35,904 nt of DNA from Niallia endozanthoxylica (GCF_008710145.1 NZ_VYKL01000060.1:1-35904), one strand, 5' to 3'; positions 15,576 to 23,726 are shown, numbered from the stretch's first letter. Notes: generated from the letters alone by a model not told the origin. Translations and numbers: made by a program.

Positions 15576-15704
15576 TGCAGCACCTTCTTTCATTGTAAAT
15601 CATATTTCGAAATACACTTTATAGAACAATGAAGAGAAGGAATAAGATAGGTGGGGGGAGTATAAAATTAGGAAAGGTACACCCCCAAGGTATTTGATTT
15701 TTAA

Positions 15705-16376
15705 TTAATCGGGCTTATCCGAACGTCTATTAATATACATTTTCTTAGACTTTTCATTAACGTAACCATAAATGATGTCCTTTACAGCCACGTTATTTTT
15801 ATCTAAATAGTCCATCACCCATTCTTTCGATTTTCCCAATAAGGCCAAGTTACGGTATTGAATTTTTCCATCAATAATAACAGAAATCGGAAGGCCTTCA
15901 TCATCAATCGATATTTCCATATGCTGAACGGTAACAGGCGTATTTTCCGCTTTTGGAATGATGCTTACTTCACCAATCGGCTCTAGCATCGCATAATCGA
16001 CATCGGCAATTTGCGGGTAGCCTTTGCTTCTGAGGATGGATAGAAGCTGGGCAACCGACAGTCTTGATTTTTCGAGATTATCTTCAAGGATGACACCTTT
16101 TTTGATGAGAAGGGTGGGCTCGCCCAGAAAGAAGCGGTTCGCGAATTGGCTTAAGGTTAGCCAAGAAAAGAACAGATGGAACACTGTCAGAATGGCCAAC
16201 GCATATAAGGTGGGCCAAAATTCTGTGCTGATTAAAGGCTCTGACGCTATCGTACCGACGATAATAATCGCGACTAAATCATAAGGTGTCATTTGAATAA
16301 TCGTCGATTTCCCCATTAAACGCATGATGGCAATCGTGATTAAATAGATGGTTAGGATTTTGAGCAGCAAAGTCAT
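15705..16376 (-). CDS. YetF/DUF421-type membrane protein
   Basis: This 223-residue protein has three N-terminal membrane helices, then a cytosolic domain of two repeated alpha/beta units, as in B. subtilis YetF, YdfR and YdfS. Family hallmarks are the segment IMRLMGKSTIIQMTPYDLVAIIIVG and the C-terminal GEPTLLIKKG and IIDGKIQ. The start at 16376 follows GAGGAG on the minus strand; the in-frame ATG further upstream has no such site. Some paralogues affect spore germination or membrane lipid asymmetry, but the function here is open. It is divergent from csoR. Confidence 0.85.
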   Translation of the reverse strand: MTLLLKILTIYLITIAIMRLMGKSTIIQMTPYDLVAIIIVGTIASEPLISTEFWPTLYALAILTVFHLFFSWLTLSQFANRFFLGEPTLLIKKGVILEDNLEKSRLSVAQLLSILRSKGYPQIADVDYAMLEPIGEVSIIPKAENTPVTVQHMEISIDDEGLPISVIIDGKIQYRNLALLGKSKEWVMDYLDKNNVAVKDIIYGYVNEKSKKMYINRRSDKPD

Positions 16377-16495
16377 GTGATGTACTCCTCGGATGTGTTT
16401 ATCTAATAACATTAAGATTTGCAAATTGGGATAAACTATCCCGTGAAGGAAAAGGATTCAGAAAAAATTTTAATAAATTTTTTAAAAAAAGGAAC

Positions 16496-16525
16496 TTTAC
16501 ATAGGGTACCCCCGTATACTATAAT
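16496..16525 (+). promoter_or_regulatory. csoR promoter with overlapping copper-repressor operator
   Basis: A -35 TTTACA (16496-16501) and a -10 TATAAT (16520-16525) are separated by 18 bases. The spacer holds the GC-rich palindrome-like ATAGGGTACCCCCGTAT (about 16501-16517), which resembles CsoR operators. This arrangement predicts autorepression of csoR-copZ(-copA), relieved by Cu(I). Confidence 0.8.
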
Positions 16526-16547
16526 AAAGATCGAGGAGGGATATTTG

Positions 16548-16889
16548 ATGTCATCCGAATTTGAGAAAGACCCATTGCTTGAGGGAGAGAACTGCAGCCA
16601 TTCAAGTGAGCGAAAGAGTCATCATTCTGACAAAATGAAGAAAAACCTTGAATCCAGGTTAAATCGGATTGAGGGTCAGGTTCGGGGCATAAAGCGGTTA
16701 ATTGACAAAGATACTTATTGTGACGATGTCATTACACAGATTGCTGCTACCCAAGCCGCCCTAAACAGCGTGGCAAAAATCCTTCTTGAAGCCCATTTGA
16801 AGGAGTGTGTCGTCGATCGCATTCAAAGCGGGGATTTAGAAGTTGTTGATGAAGTGTTGGTAACGGTTCAAAAATTAATGAAAAAGTAA
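16548..16889 (+). CDS. csoR: Copper-sensing transcriptional repressor CsoR
   Basis: This 113-residue, all-helical DUF156-family repressor has the Cu(I) ligand set Cys58, His83 and Cys87 (TYCDDV and EAHLKEC). The 25- and 4-residue spacings equal those of the B. subtilis CsoR ligands. The conserved RLNRIEGQVRGI segment is present. The start at 16548 follows GAGGAGGG; an upstream in-frame start lacks a site and would cover the promoter. The N-terminal 30 residues are longer than in B. subtilis CsoR and His-rich (SHSSERKSHH). It heads csoR-copZ-copA, a standard copper efflux operon. Confidence 0.95.
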   Translation: MSSEFEKDPLLEGENCSHSSERKSHHSDKMKKNLESRLNRIEGQVRGIKRLIDKDTYCDDVITQIAATQAALNSVAKILLEAHLKECVVDRIQSGDLEVVDEVLVTVQKLMKK

Positions 16890-16904
16890 AAGGAGACGAT
16901 CATA

Positions 16905-17111
16905 ATGGAAAAAGTAACTCTTAATGTTGAAGGTATGTCTTGCGGTCACTGCGTAAAAGCGGTAGAAGGCAGCGTTGGTAAATTAAATGGTGTTGCAAGT
17001 GTGAAAGTAAGCCTAGAAAATAAATCAGTTGACGTTGAGTATAATGCAGATGAAGTAACGTTAGAAGCCATCAAGGAAACAATTGATGATCAAGGTTACG
17101 ATGTAAAGTAG
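16905..17111 (+). CDS. copZ: Copper chaperone CopZ
   Basis: This 68-residue single HMA domain has the Cu(I)-binding motif GMSCGHC (near residues 10-16) and the Gly-Tyr element QGYDVK at its end. It delivers Cu(I) to the ATPase CopA and to CsoR. It lies 15 bases after csoR with an AAAGGAG ribosome binding site. It is a closer match to classic CopZ than the HMA protein at 486-707, which has LTCPSC. Confidence 0.95.
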   Translation: MEKVTLNVEGMSCGHCVKAVEGSVGKLNGVASVKVSLENKSVDVEYNADEVTLEAIKETIDDQGYDVK

Positions 17112-17118
17112 GTTAATG

Positions 17119-17157
17119 AAGAGCGAATGTGCTTCATGAAGCACCCGCTCTCTCTTT
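17119..17157 (+). terminator. Hairpin between copZ and copA
   Basis: GTGCTTC-AT-GAAGCAC is a perfect inner stem, flanked by AGAGCG/CGCTCT and followed by CTCTTTTT. It may terminate part of the csoR-copZ transcript or protect its 3' end, separating copA expression from copZ. Confidence 0.65.
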
Positions 17158-17168
17158 TTAAATGGAAT

Positions 17169-17185
17169 ATACCCTATATAGGTAT
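17169..17185 (+). promoter_or_regulatory. Operator-like palindrome immediately before the copA ribosome binding site
   Basis: ATACCCTATATAGGTAT is a near-perfect palindrome (ATACC...GGTAT), one base from GAGGTG of copA. Its look fits a copper-repressor site. With the hairpin before it, it suggests separate control of copA. Confidence 0.5.
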
Positions 17186-17197
17186 GAGGTGACAATA

Positions 17198-19636
17198 ATG
17201 AGTGAAAAGATAGCTGAAAAATCAGCTGGAAAAGCAGCTGAAAATCAGTTTCAAATAACCGGTATGACATGTGCCGCCTGTGCCACTCGAATTGAAAAGG
17301 GTTTGAAAAAAATGGAGGGTGTACAGGAAGCGAATGTGAATCTTGCTCTTGAAACAGCTACCGTGAAATATGATGCGGCGGCACTGGGACCTGTCGACAT
17401 TCAGAATAAAGTCAGGGACCTTGGCTACGATGTTGTAACGGAGAAGCAGGAATTAGAGATCACAGGCATGACCTGTGCGGCTTGTTCAGCCAGAATTGAA
17501 AAAGGTTTAAACAAAATGGATGGGGTCATTCAAGCGAATGTCAATCTAGCTTTGGAAAAAGCTACAGTTGAATATAATCCGTCTACCATTACCGTAAAAG
17601 ATATGATCCAAAAGGTAGAAAACCTTGGTTATGGCGCCATCGTAAAAAGTGATGAAACAAAGCAAGAAGCCGTTGATCATAGACAAAAGGAAATTATCAA
17701 ACAGCAAGGGAAGTTTATCTTCTCGGCAATCCTTTCCATACCGCTGCTATGGGCCATGGTTGGACATTTCAGCTTTACATCCTCCTTATATGTACCAGAG
17801 GCCTTTATGAATCCGTGGGTGCAAATGCTGTTGGCAACACCTGTCCAATTTATCATTGGGAAGCAGTTTTATGTAGGAGCCTATAAAGCACTGAAAAATA
17901 AAAGTGCGAACATGGATGTGCTCGTGGCCCTGGGCACCTCTGCAGCTTATTTCTACAGTGTATATTTATCTCTTCAAACCATTGGCAAAAGTACCCACTC
18001 CGTTGGGCTTTATTTTGAAACAAGTGCCGTGTTAATCACGTTAATAATCCTTGGAAAGTTGTTTGAAGCAAGAGCAAAGGGACGCTCATCTGAAGCGATT
18101 AAGAAGCTCATGGGTCTGCAGGCGAAGACAGCCACTGTTGTCCGGAATGGCGAGGAAATGACGATTCCGCTTGAAGATGTGGTTACAGGGGATATTTTAT
18201 TAGTCAAACCAGGCGAGAAAATCCCTGTTGACGGTGAAATCTTGGAAGGAACCTCTGCATTGGATGAGTCCATGATTACTGGTGAAAGTGTCCCGGTTGA
18301 TAAAACAGTCGGGGATACCGTTATTGGTGCAACGATTAATAAAAATGGCTTTTTAAAGATGAAGGCAACCAAGGTCGGCAAGGAAACTGCACTTGCTCAA
18401 ATTATTAAAGTGGTTGAAGAAGCACAGGGATCCAAAGCACCAATCCAGCGTTTGGCCGATTCTATCTCGGGAATCTTTGTCCCAATCGTTGTCGGAATTG
18501 CCGTAATTACGTTCTTGATTTGGTATATCTGGGTGAATCCGGGTAACTTTGCAGAAGCGTTGGAAAAACTGATTGCTGTGCTTGTGATTGCCTGCCCATG
18601 TGCTCTTGGTCTAGCCACACCAACGTCTATTATGGCAGGCTCCGGTAGGGCTGCCGAATATGGCATTCTCTTTAAGGGCGGAGAGCATCTTGAAATGACG
18701 CACCGAATCAATACGGTCATTTTAGATAAAACAGGTACGATTACCAACGGAAAGCCAGTTCTTACAGATGTAGTAACAGATATGGATGAAGCAGAGTTTT
18801 TAGCTCTCGTAGGTTCGGCTGAAAAGCAATCTGAGCACCCGCTTGCGCAATCCATTGTGGCAGGGGTTAAGGAAAAGACAATTGAACTTTCAGATGTAAT
18901 TGCCTTTGAAAATATACCCGGCTATGGTATTAAAGCAACGGTAAATGGCAAAGAAGTGTTGGTCGGTACACGCAGGCTGATGAAACAATTTAATGTCGAG
19001 ATTGGGCATGTGCTTAATGTCATGGAAGATCTTGAAAAGCAGGGGAAAACAGCGATGCTGGCGGCAGTGGACGGTGTCTATGCCGGACTTGTTGCTGTGG
19101 CTGATACAATCAAGGAAACTTCAACAGAAGCGATTAAACGTATGAAAGACATGGGGCTTGAAGTAATCATGATTACAGGTGACAATCAACAAACAGCTAA
19201 TGCTATCGCAAAAGAGGCTGGAGTTGATTCGGTTATTGCGGAAGTTCTGCCGGAAGGAAAAGCGGAAGAAGTGAAGAAGCTTCAGCAGCAGGGTAAGAAA
19301 GTAGCGATGGTTGGAGATGGAATCAATGATGCACCAGCACTTGCAGTTGCTGATATTGGGATGGCGATTGGTACCGGAACCGATGTAGCCATGGAAGCGG
19401 CAGATATCACACTTATCCGCGGCGATTTAAACAGTATTGCTGATGCTATTTTAATGAGCCATAAGACAATCATTAATATAAAGCAAAATCTATTCTGGGC
19501 ATTAGCTTATAATTCGATTGGAATCCCCATTGCAGCGATTGGCTTCTTGGCACCATGGCTTGCGGGTGCGGCAATGGCGTTCAGCTCAGTATCGGTTGTG
19601 TTAAATGCACTTCGTTTGCAAAAAGTAAGACTATAA
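17198..19636 (+). CDS. copA: Copper-exporting P1B-1 ATPase CopA
   Basis: This 812-residue Cu(I) exporter has two N-terminal HMA domains, with CxxC at Cys25/Cys28 and Cys93/Cys96 (both GMTCAAC). Eight membrane helices follow, with the actuator TGES, the membrane copper motif CPC in VIACPCALGLATPTS, phosphorylated Asp in DKTGTITNGKP, the SEHPLA motif of the nucleotide domain, and GDGINDAPAL. The C-terminal membrane segments carry YNSIGIP and MAFSSVSVVLNALRL, both copper-site signatures. ATG 17198 follows GAGGTG; an in-frame ATG at 17162 would lie before the operator-like palindrome. It receives Cu(I) from CopZ and is followed 14 bases later by a small membrane peptide gene. Confidence 0.96.
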   Translation: MSEKIAEKSAGKAAENQFQITGMTCAACATRIEKGLKKMEGVQEANVNLALETATVKYDAAALGPVDIQNKVRDLGYDVVTEKQELEITGMTCAACSARIEKGLNKMDGVIQANVNLALEKATVEYNPSTITVKDMIQKVENLGYGAIVKSDETKQEAVDHRQKEIIKQQGKFIFSAILSIPLLWAMVGHFSFTSSLYVPEAFMNPWVQMLLATPVQFIIGKQFYVGAYKALKNKSANMDVLVALGTSAAYFYSVYLSLQTIGKSTHSVGLYFETSAVLITLIILGKLFEARAKGRSSEAIKKLMGLQAKTATVVRNGEEMTIPLEDVVTGDILLVKPGEKIPVDGEILEGTSALDESMITGESVPVDKTVGDTVIGATINKNGFLKMKATKVGKETALAQIIKVVEEAQGSKAPIQRLADSISGIFVPIVVGIAVITFLIWYIWVNPGNFAEALEKLIAVLVIACPCALGLATPTSIMAGSGRAAEYGILFKGGEHLEMTHRINTVILDKTGTITNGKPVLTDVVTDMDEAEFLALVGSAEKQSEHPLAQSIVAGVKEKTIELSDVIAFENIPGYGIKATVNGKEVLVGTRRLMKQFNVEIGHVLNVMEDLEKQGKTAMLAAVDGVYAGLVAVADTIKETSTEAIKRMKDMGLEVIMITGDNQQTANAIAKEAGVDSVIAEVLPEGKAEEVKKLQQQGKKVAMVGDGINDAPALAVADIGMAIGTGTDVAMEAADITLIRGDLNSIADAILMSHKTIINIKQNLFWALAYNSIGIPIAAIGFLAPWLAGAAMAFSSVSVVLNALRLQKVRL

Positions 19637-19650
19637 AGGAGAGATAACGG

Positions 19651-19782
19651 ATGAAAAAATGGGCGCTTTCCGCTATTGTCTATTTGCTGGTCGTTGTCGG
19701 TGTATATTATGCTTATATAGGATTAGCAGAGTCTCCTGAGGGCGGTACGGAGCATTCCAATATTGAGCAGCATGAGGAATAG
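19651..19782 (+). CDS. Small single-pass membrane peptide of the copper operon (43 residues)
   Basis: An ATG at 19651 with a good AAAGGAGAG site, 14 bases after the copA stop, opens a 43-codon frame to TAG at 19780-19782. The peptide starts MKKWALSAIVYLLVVVGVYY, continues AYIGLAES and ends in an acidic tail with two His (EHSNIEQHEE). One membrane helix is clear (about residues 4-24). Position, spacing and the terminator directly after it argue for translation as the last gene of the copA unit. It may be a small partner of CopA. No family was recognised. Confidence 0.72.
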   Translation: MKKWALSAIVYLLVVVGVYYAYIGLAESPEGGTEHSNIEQHEE

Positions 19783-19802
19783 ATTGGATAGATTATGCAT
19801 GA

Positions 19803-19836
19803 AATGATCTCTAGTGGAAGCTAGAGGTCATTTTTT
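19803..19836 (+). terminator. Terminator of the copper operon
   Basis: AATGATCTCTAG (19803-19814) pairs with CTAGAGGTCATT (19821-19832) through one G-T wobble, followed by a T run. Confidence 0.85.
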
Positions 19837-19993
19837 GTATTAAATGATTCTGTTAAACGAGAGGAGTGTATCTTTTGTGCTCGAAAATGAAGAAGAGCCA
19901 CGGTGAAGGTAACAAAAGAGGGGAATTCATAAATGATTTCAGGGAAGAAATACAATAGCAGATTATAGTGAAATGTGGACTTGTGTTTACGTG

Positions 19994-20026
19994 AAAAAAG
20001 GATTGCTGAAGAGCCAATCCTTTTTT
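19994..20026. terminator. Bidirectional terminator between converging units
   Basis: AAAAAAGGATTG pairs with CAATCCTTTTTT, so a T tract follows the stem on either strand. It terminates the minus-strand secreted-protein gene just to its right. Confidence 0.8.
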
Positions 20027-20030
20027 AAAA

Positions 20031-20312
20031 CTAAAATCTATCCATCATACCAGATGTTGTACCGCTTGGCATCATATCAGCAGGATCAACGTTCTCCATC
20101 ATACCGCCATTACTGTGGCAGGAGTCATACATTTGTTTTAATTCTTGATTTGATAAATCTGGATGCATTTTTTCCATATAAGGCTTCATCTGTCCGAAGT
20201 TAAATAACCCATTTCCATTTACATCGTTATTTGTCTGCGCAAAAGCCATGGTGCTGGCCCCGCCCAATAGAATTGCGCCTGTTAGTAATCCAATTGCTAA
20301 TTTTTTCTTCAT
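20031..20312 (-). CDS. Small secreted Met-rich protein
   Basis: This 93-residue protein has a Sec signal peptide (MKKKLAIGLLTGAILLGGAS, then TMAFAQ, with likely cleavage after AFA). The mature part of about 67 residues contains nine Met, one Cys and two His, with clusters such as QMKPYMEKMHP, YDSCHSNGGMM and SGMM. A metal-binding role is plausible, but no family is recognised. AAGGGGC stands before the ATG on the minus strand. The gene lies 128 bases downstream of the response regulator on the same strand and opposite the copper operon. Confidence 0.72.
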   Translation of the reverse strand: MKKKLAIGLLTGAILLGGASTMAFAQTNNDVNGNGLFNFGQMKPYMEKMHPDLSNQELKQMYDSCHSNGGMMENVDPADMMPSGTTSGMMDRF

Positions 20313-20440
20313 ATTGATCAGCCCCTTTCTTATCTTAATGATAGCTTAAAGATTTGCAGAACGTATGCAGAAAAAATGGAGAAGTTGTTACGGTTATATG
20401 AAAATTTTAGGGTTCCACTTAAGGGATTATTTCATTGCAA

Positions 20441-21118
20441 TCATTCTTTCCCATCCCACTTGTACCCAACTCCCCAAACGGTGAGTAAATGGTTATCAGC
20501 AGGAAAGCCGGCTTTGCGAAGCTTTTCGCGCAGGTTTCTGACATGTGAATCAATGGTCCGGTCCTCTGTTGAAACGCCGTACCCCCAAACAGAGGTAATC
20601 AAATGCTCTCTTGTAAAGACGACATTGGGGTTATTCAGAAATAGGCCGATCATGCCAAATTCCTTTGGTGTCAAGGGGATTTCCTGTCCCTTATAATGGA
20701 GTTGAAAAGAATCTTGATTTAACACAAGTCCCTGAAAGGATAGATTGCCTTTGCTCTTTGTTCTCCTCCGTAAAACGGCCTCAATTCTCGCCAACAATTC
20801 TTCTTCATCAAAAGGCTTGGAAATGTAATCATCCGCGCCAGTATTCAGCCCTTTGACGATATCCGCTTTTTCACTCATAGCCGTCAGCATAATGATGGGT
20901 GTATCCCAATGTTTTCGGATTCCCCGGCAGGCCTCCAACCCATCCATTTCGGGCATCATAATATCAAGCAAAATCAGATCAACAGAATGGGACTCTAAAT
21001 AGCTGATTGCATCCAGTGCTGATTCTTTTTTAATACAGTTATAGCCGCGCGGGCTTAGATACAATGATAATAAATCTAACATTAAGGGTTCGTCGTCAAC
21101 GAATAGGATGTTTTTCAT
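20441..21118 (-). CDS. OmpR-family response regulator
   Basis: This 225-residue protein has a receiver domain with acidic residues DDE near 8-10, phospho-acceptor Asp near residue 53 (LILLDIMMPEMDG) and a conserved Lys in YISKPFDEEEL. A C-terminal winged-helix DNA-binding domain follows (LTPKEFGMIGLFL, RTIDSHVRNLREKLRK, TVWGVGYKW). Its start overlaps the end of the kinase gene by 4 bases (ATGA type), so the two are translationally coupled. Targets are unknown; the secreted Met-rich protein just downstream is the closest candidate. Confidence 0.93.
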   Translation of the reverse strand: MKNILFVDDEPLMLDLLSLYLSPRGYNCIKKESALDAISYLESHSVDLILLDIMMPEMDGLEACRGIRKHWDTPIIMLTAMSEKADIVKGLNTGADDYISKPFDEEELLARIEAVLRRRTKSKGNLSFQGLVLNQDSFQLHYKGQEIPLTPKEFGMIGLFLNNPNVVFTREHLITSVWGYGVSTEDRTIDSHVRNLREKLRKAGFPADNHLLTVWGVGYKWDGKE

Positions 21119-22488
21119 CGTACTTCTCCTTTAAAAATAATTTCAAAGCAGGTGCCGGCATTCTCTGTACTGCTGACCGTGATATCTGCACCATGGGCAT
21201 GTACAAGCTCTTTAACAATCGCTAGTCCAAGGCCTGAACCTCCAAGTGAGCGGGTGCGTGCTTTATCAACACGATAGAATCGGTTAAAGATAAGAGGTAA
21301 GTCCTTTTCCGGAATGCCTTTACCGTGGTCTTGAACTACAATATGAACTTCATTTTTATGCTTCAAGGCTTTTAAAACAACTGCACCGTTATTTGGGGAG
21401 TATTTCTTGGCATTATCTAATAGGTTAAAGAGAATTTGTTCTAACCGCAGCGGGTCCGCCATCACATAAAGGTTCGGCGGGCAGCTGACAGTAAATTCAA
21501 TCTTGCTTTCCTGGAAAATGGGCAGCAACCGCTGCTTTATTTTTTCAAAAAAGGGGTGTAAATCAACCTTTTCCTTTACTATTGCAAATTGATTCTGATC
21601 TAGCTTGGCCAATTCAAATAGTTCCTTTACTAATTGAGTTAATCGGTTTGCCTCATCTACAATAATGGTTAAGTACTTTTCTGTTTCTTCTTTTGGCAGG
21701 TCTTGTTTTCGTAATATATCAGCATAGCCTTTAATATACGTTAAGGGTGTCCGCAGTTCGTGGGAAATGCTAGCCAAAAATTCATTGCGCTGCTTGGTTA
21801 AGTACTGCAGGTCCCGTGCTAATGTTTCTATTGATTCCGCTAATTCTCCCATCTCATCATCATAGGTATCAGGAAGGGATACAGAATAATTTCCTTTACT
21901 AATTTCTCTCGTGGCTGCTTTCATTTTGAGCAACGGCTTTGTAATTCCTTTAGACAGAAAAATAATAATCACGATGGTGAAAATAACCGAAATCCATCCT
22001 GAGATAGCAAAATGTTCGTTCAATCGTTTCATCATGGAATGAATGGATGCCGTATCCTGAAACATATAAACAAGCCCGACAAGCTGTCCATCCTTTTCAA
22101 CAGGGCTAACAGTTGATATATAAGGCTCATCCTCCCAATGTCCTTCAATAACCCGCCCTTCGCTAGGAATAGAGGGAAGCGGCCCTTTTAAATATTTCAC
22201 AAATGCTTCTGCAGGCGCTGAAGAGTTAAGTATTTGCCCGTCCTGATTGGTAATGACCACATCTGTTTCGGCTTCAGATTCCATTAAGACAACATGAGCA
22301 ATCGTATCCTGGTCAAAATGTTTCTCGAGAATGTCGCGATGAGAATTTCCGCGGCTTTGCAAACTAGTTAGCTCTTCCTCAACTCTTGACTGAGTGATGC
22401 CGTTATGTAAAAAGAAAAACATAAATGTGACTAATCCAAAGATAATAAAGAAAAATAAAATTCCTAGTTTCACGGAAAGCTTTTTCAA
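21115..22488 (-). CDS. Membrane sensor histidine kinase
   Basis: This 457-residue kinase has a membrane helix near residues 8-28, an extracytoplasmic sensor region of about 130 residues, a second helix (WISVIFTIVIIIFLSKGI), a HAMP domain, the phospho-acceptor His in SISHELRTPLTYIKGYADIL, and an ATPase domain with NLLDNAKKYSPN, DHGKGIPEKDLPLIFNRFYR and GSGLGLAIVKELV. It is the first gene of the pair, transcribed toward the regulator, an order opposite to most OmpR-type pairs. The nearby copper operon on the other strand makes an envelope metal signal conceivable, but the sensor has no obvious metal-binding cluster. Confidence 0.92.
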   Translation of the reverse strand: MKKLSVKLGILFFFIIFGLVTFMFFFLHNGITQSRVEEELTSLQSRGNSHRDILEKHFDQDTIAHVVLMESEAETDVVITNQDGQILNSSAPAEAFVKYLKGPLPSIPSEGRVIEGHWEDEPYISTVSPVEKDGQLVGLVYMFQDTASIHSMMKRLNEHFAISGWISVIFTIVIIIFLSKGITKPLLKMKAATREISKGNYSVSLPDTYDDEMGELAESIETLARDLQYLTKQRNEFLASISHELRTPLTYIKGYADILRKQDLPKEETEKYLTIIVDEANRLTQLVKELFELAKLDQNQFAIVKEKVDLHPFFEKIKQRLLPIFQESKIEFTVSCPPNLYVMADPLRLEQILFNLLDNAKKYSPNNGAVVLKALKHKNEVHIVVQDHGKGIPEKDLPLIFNRFYRVDKARTRSLGGSGLGLAIVKELVHAHGADITVSSTENAGTCFEIIFKGEVR

Positions 22489-22815
22489 AAAAATTCACCT
22501 AATTTCAAAATAGATAGTTATAGTTTACGGTAAAAGTTTGAAGAAATAATGCAGAAATGAAAGATTATAGGCAGTTTTTATGTATTGAAATGGAAATTGC
22601 TGTTGAAAGGAAATTGTTTCACGTGAAACATGTTTAGGATTGTTTCAATTGTTGTCGTTTGCAGCAGATGGCTAGGGAAGGCTCAAAGGCTGTAATTTGC
22701 TGTAATTTCATGTAGAATAGAGAGGGTTCATATGATAGTCTATGCTGTAAAAGAAACTCGAAAAGCGTAAGAGTGAACAACATATAGAAAATAACAGAAT
22801 GCTCTGGAGGTCAAG
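22489..22815. other. Divergent promoter region with parS site
   Basis: This 327-base gap separates the kinase gene (minus) from ywdI (plus). It contains the parS site at 22615-22630 and a GGAGG ribosome binding site for ywdI. No further gene was seen. Confidence 0.6.
22615..22630. promoter_or_regulatory. parS: parS centromere site, second copy
   Basis: TGTTTCACGTGAAACA, identical to the copy at 12054-12069 and a full match to the Bacillus parS consensus. It lies in a non-coding gap, as is common for these sites. Confidence 0.93.
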
Positions 22816-23118
22816 ATGAATATTTCAGTGGGCAAACTTCTAGATAAAATCGGAAAAGAGCTGCAGGAAGCGAAGCAAACGGGTTCAGATGCAAAAATAC
22901 GTGAACACGCCTATGCGATGAAGACCCTTTGTGAGTTGATCTTAGAGTCACCATCACACGCAGCTGCGGAAGTTAGCGGGTCGGCTGTACCGCATCAGGC
23001 AGTGTCATTTCAACAGCAACCGATAAGTTTTCAGCCACAGTCTGTAACGATTCAGCCGCCGCAAAAAAAGCTGGAAGTAGAAGATGGTGCAAATGGGGAT
23101 TCAATTTTTGATTTTTAG
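22816..23118 (+). CDS. ywdI: YwdI-like protein (DUF5327 type)
   Basis: This 100-residue protein has a conserved helical N-terminal half starting MNISVGKLLDKIGKELQEAK with a second helix through EHAYAMKTLCELIL, and a low-complexity Gln/Pro/Val-rich linker (about 58-85). It ends in the short acidic-aromatic GDSIFDF. It matches the B. subtilis YwdI pattern in its N-terminus and by synteny with ywdK and gerQ. Function is unknown. CTGGAGGT precedes the ATG. Confidence 0.82.
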   Translation: MNISVGKLLDKIGKELQEAKQTGSDAKIREHAYAMKTLCELILESPSHAAAEVSGSAVPHQAVSFQQQPISFQPQSVTIQPPQKKLEVEDGANGDSIFDF

Positions 23119-23126
23119 TAAGAAAA

Positions 23127-23300
23127 GCGGAAGCGCCTTGCTCACGAGAGGAACGCAGACTAAAAGCACCACATCCTGTGGCAACGTCTGCATGACCCGC
23201 ATCCTGCGGGCCTCAAGCATAAGTCGAGTCGTCAAGAAGGCTGTTCTTTAACCTTCTTGACGGATATGTCTAGACCATCGAGGGGGTAGGCGCTGCAGCT
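23127..23300. repeat. Dispersed multi-hairpin repeat element between ywdI and ywdK
   Basis: The outer arms AGCGCCT (23132-23138) and AGGCGCT (23288-23294) enclose a set of stems: GCAGAC (23155-23160) with GTCTGC (23186-23191), around an inner CCACA-TCC-TGTGG; CCCGCA-TCC-TGCGGG (23196-23210); and CGTCAAGAAGG (23230-23240) with CCTTCTTGACG (23252-23262). The modular order is shared with the element at 24754-24852. No frame is open. In B. subtilis this position holds ywdJ. Confidence 0.85.
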
Positions 23301-23342
23301 AGGCATTAATCGAAGTATAGACTTTAGGAAAGGGAGAGAAGG

Positions 23343-23714
23343 ATGAAATTATTTGTTATTCTAGGGGCCATAATGGCCGCCTTATCTGTTGCTTTAGGGG
23401 CATTTGGTGCACATATTCTGGAGGGAAAGCTTGAACCAAAATATTTAGATACTTGGGGAAAGGCCGTAACCTATCAAATGCTTCATGCTGTAGGATTGTT
23501 GATTGTAGGGCTATTGCTTGGCAAGGTTCATTCAAGCTCCTTATTGTCATGGTCTGGCTGGCTTATGTTTGTCGGAATCGTACTATTCTCCGGCAGCTTA
23601 TACGTATTAAGTATTACAAAAATCAGCATGCTGGGAGCAATTACACCATTAGGCGGTGTGTCGTTCATTATTGCTTGGGTGTTAATTGTTATTGCTGCAG
23701 TGAAATTTTTATAA
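23343..23714 (+). CDS. ywdK: YwdK, DUF423 membrane protein
   Basis: This 123-residue protein has four predicted membrane helices and the DUF423 pattern: GAxxAALSVALGAFGAH near the N-terminus, TWGKAVTYQMLHAVGLL in the centre, and LGAITPLGGVSFIIAW near the end. The family is widespread with unknown function. Position beside ywdI and gerQ matches B. subtilis. GGGAGAG precedes the ATG. Confidence 0.92.
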   Translation: MKLFVILGAIMAALSVALGAFGAHILEGKLEPKYLDTWGKAVTYQMLHAVGLLIVGLLLGKVHSSSLLSWSGWLMFVGIVLFSGSLYVLSITKISMLGAITPLGGVSFIIAWVLIVIAAVKFL

Positions 23715-23726
23715 GGAAAAAAGAAG

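Noticed and set aside
19875..19958. 27-codon frame from a TTG after GAGAGGAG downstream of the copper operon
   Set aside because: Very short and polar, with a rare start codon and no context; the purine-rich site alone is weak evidence.
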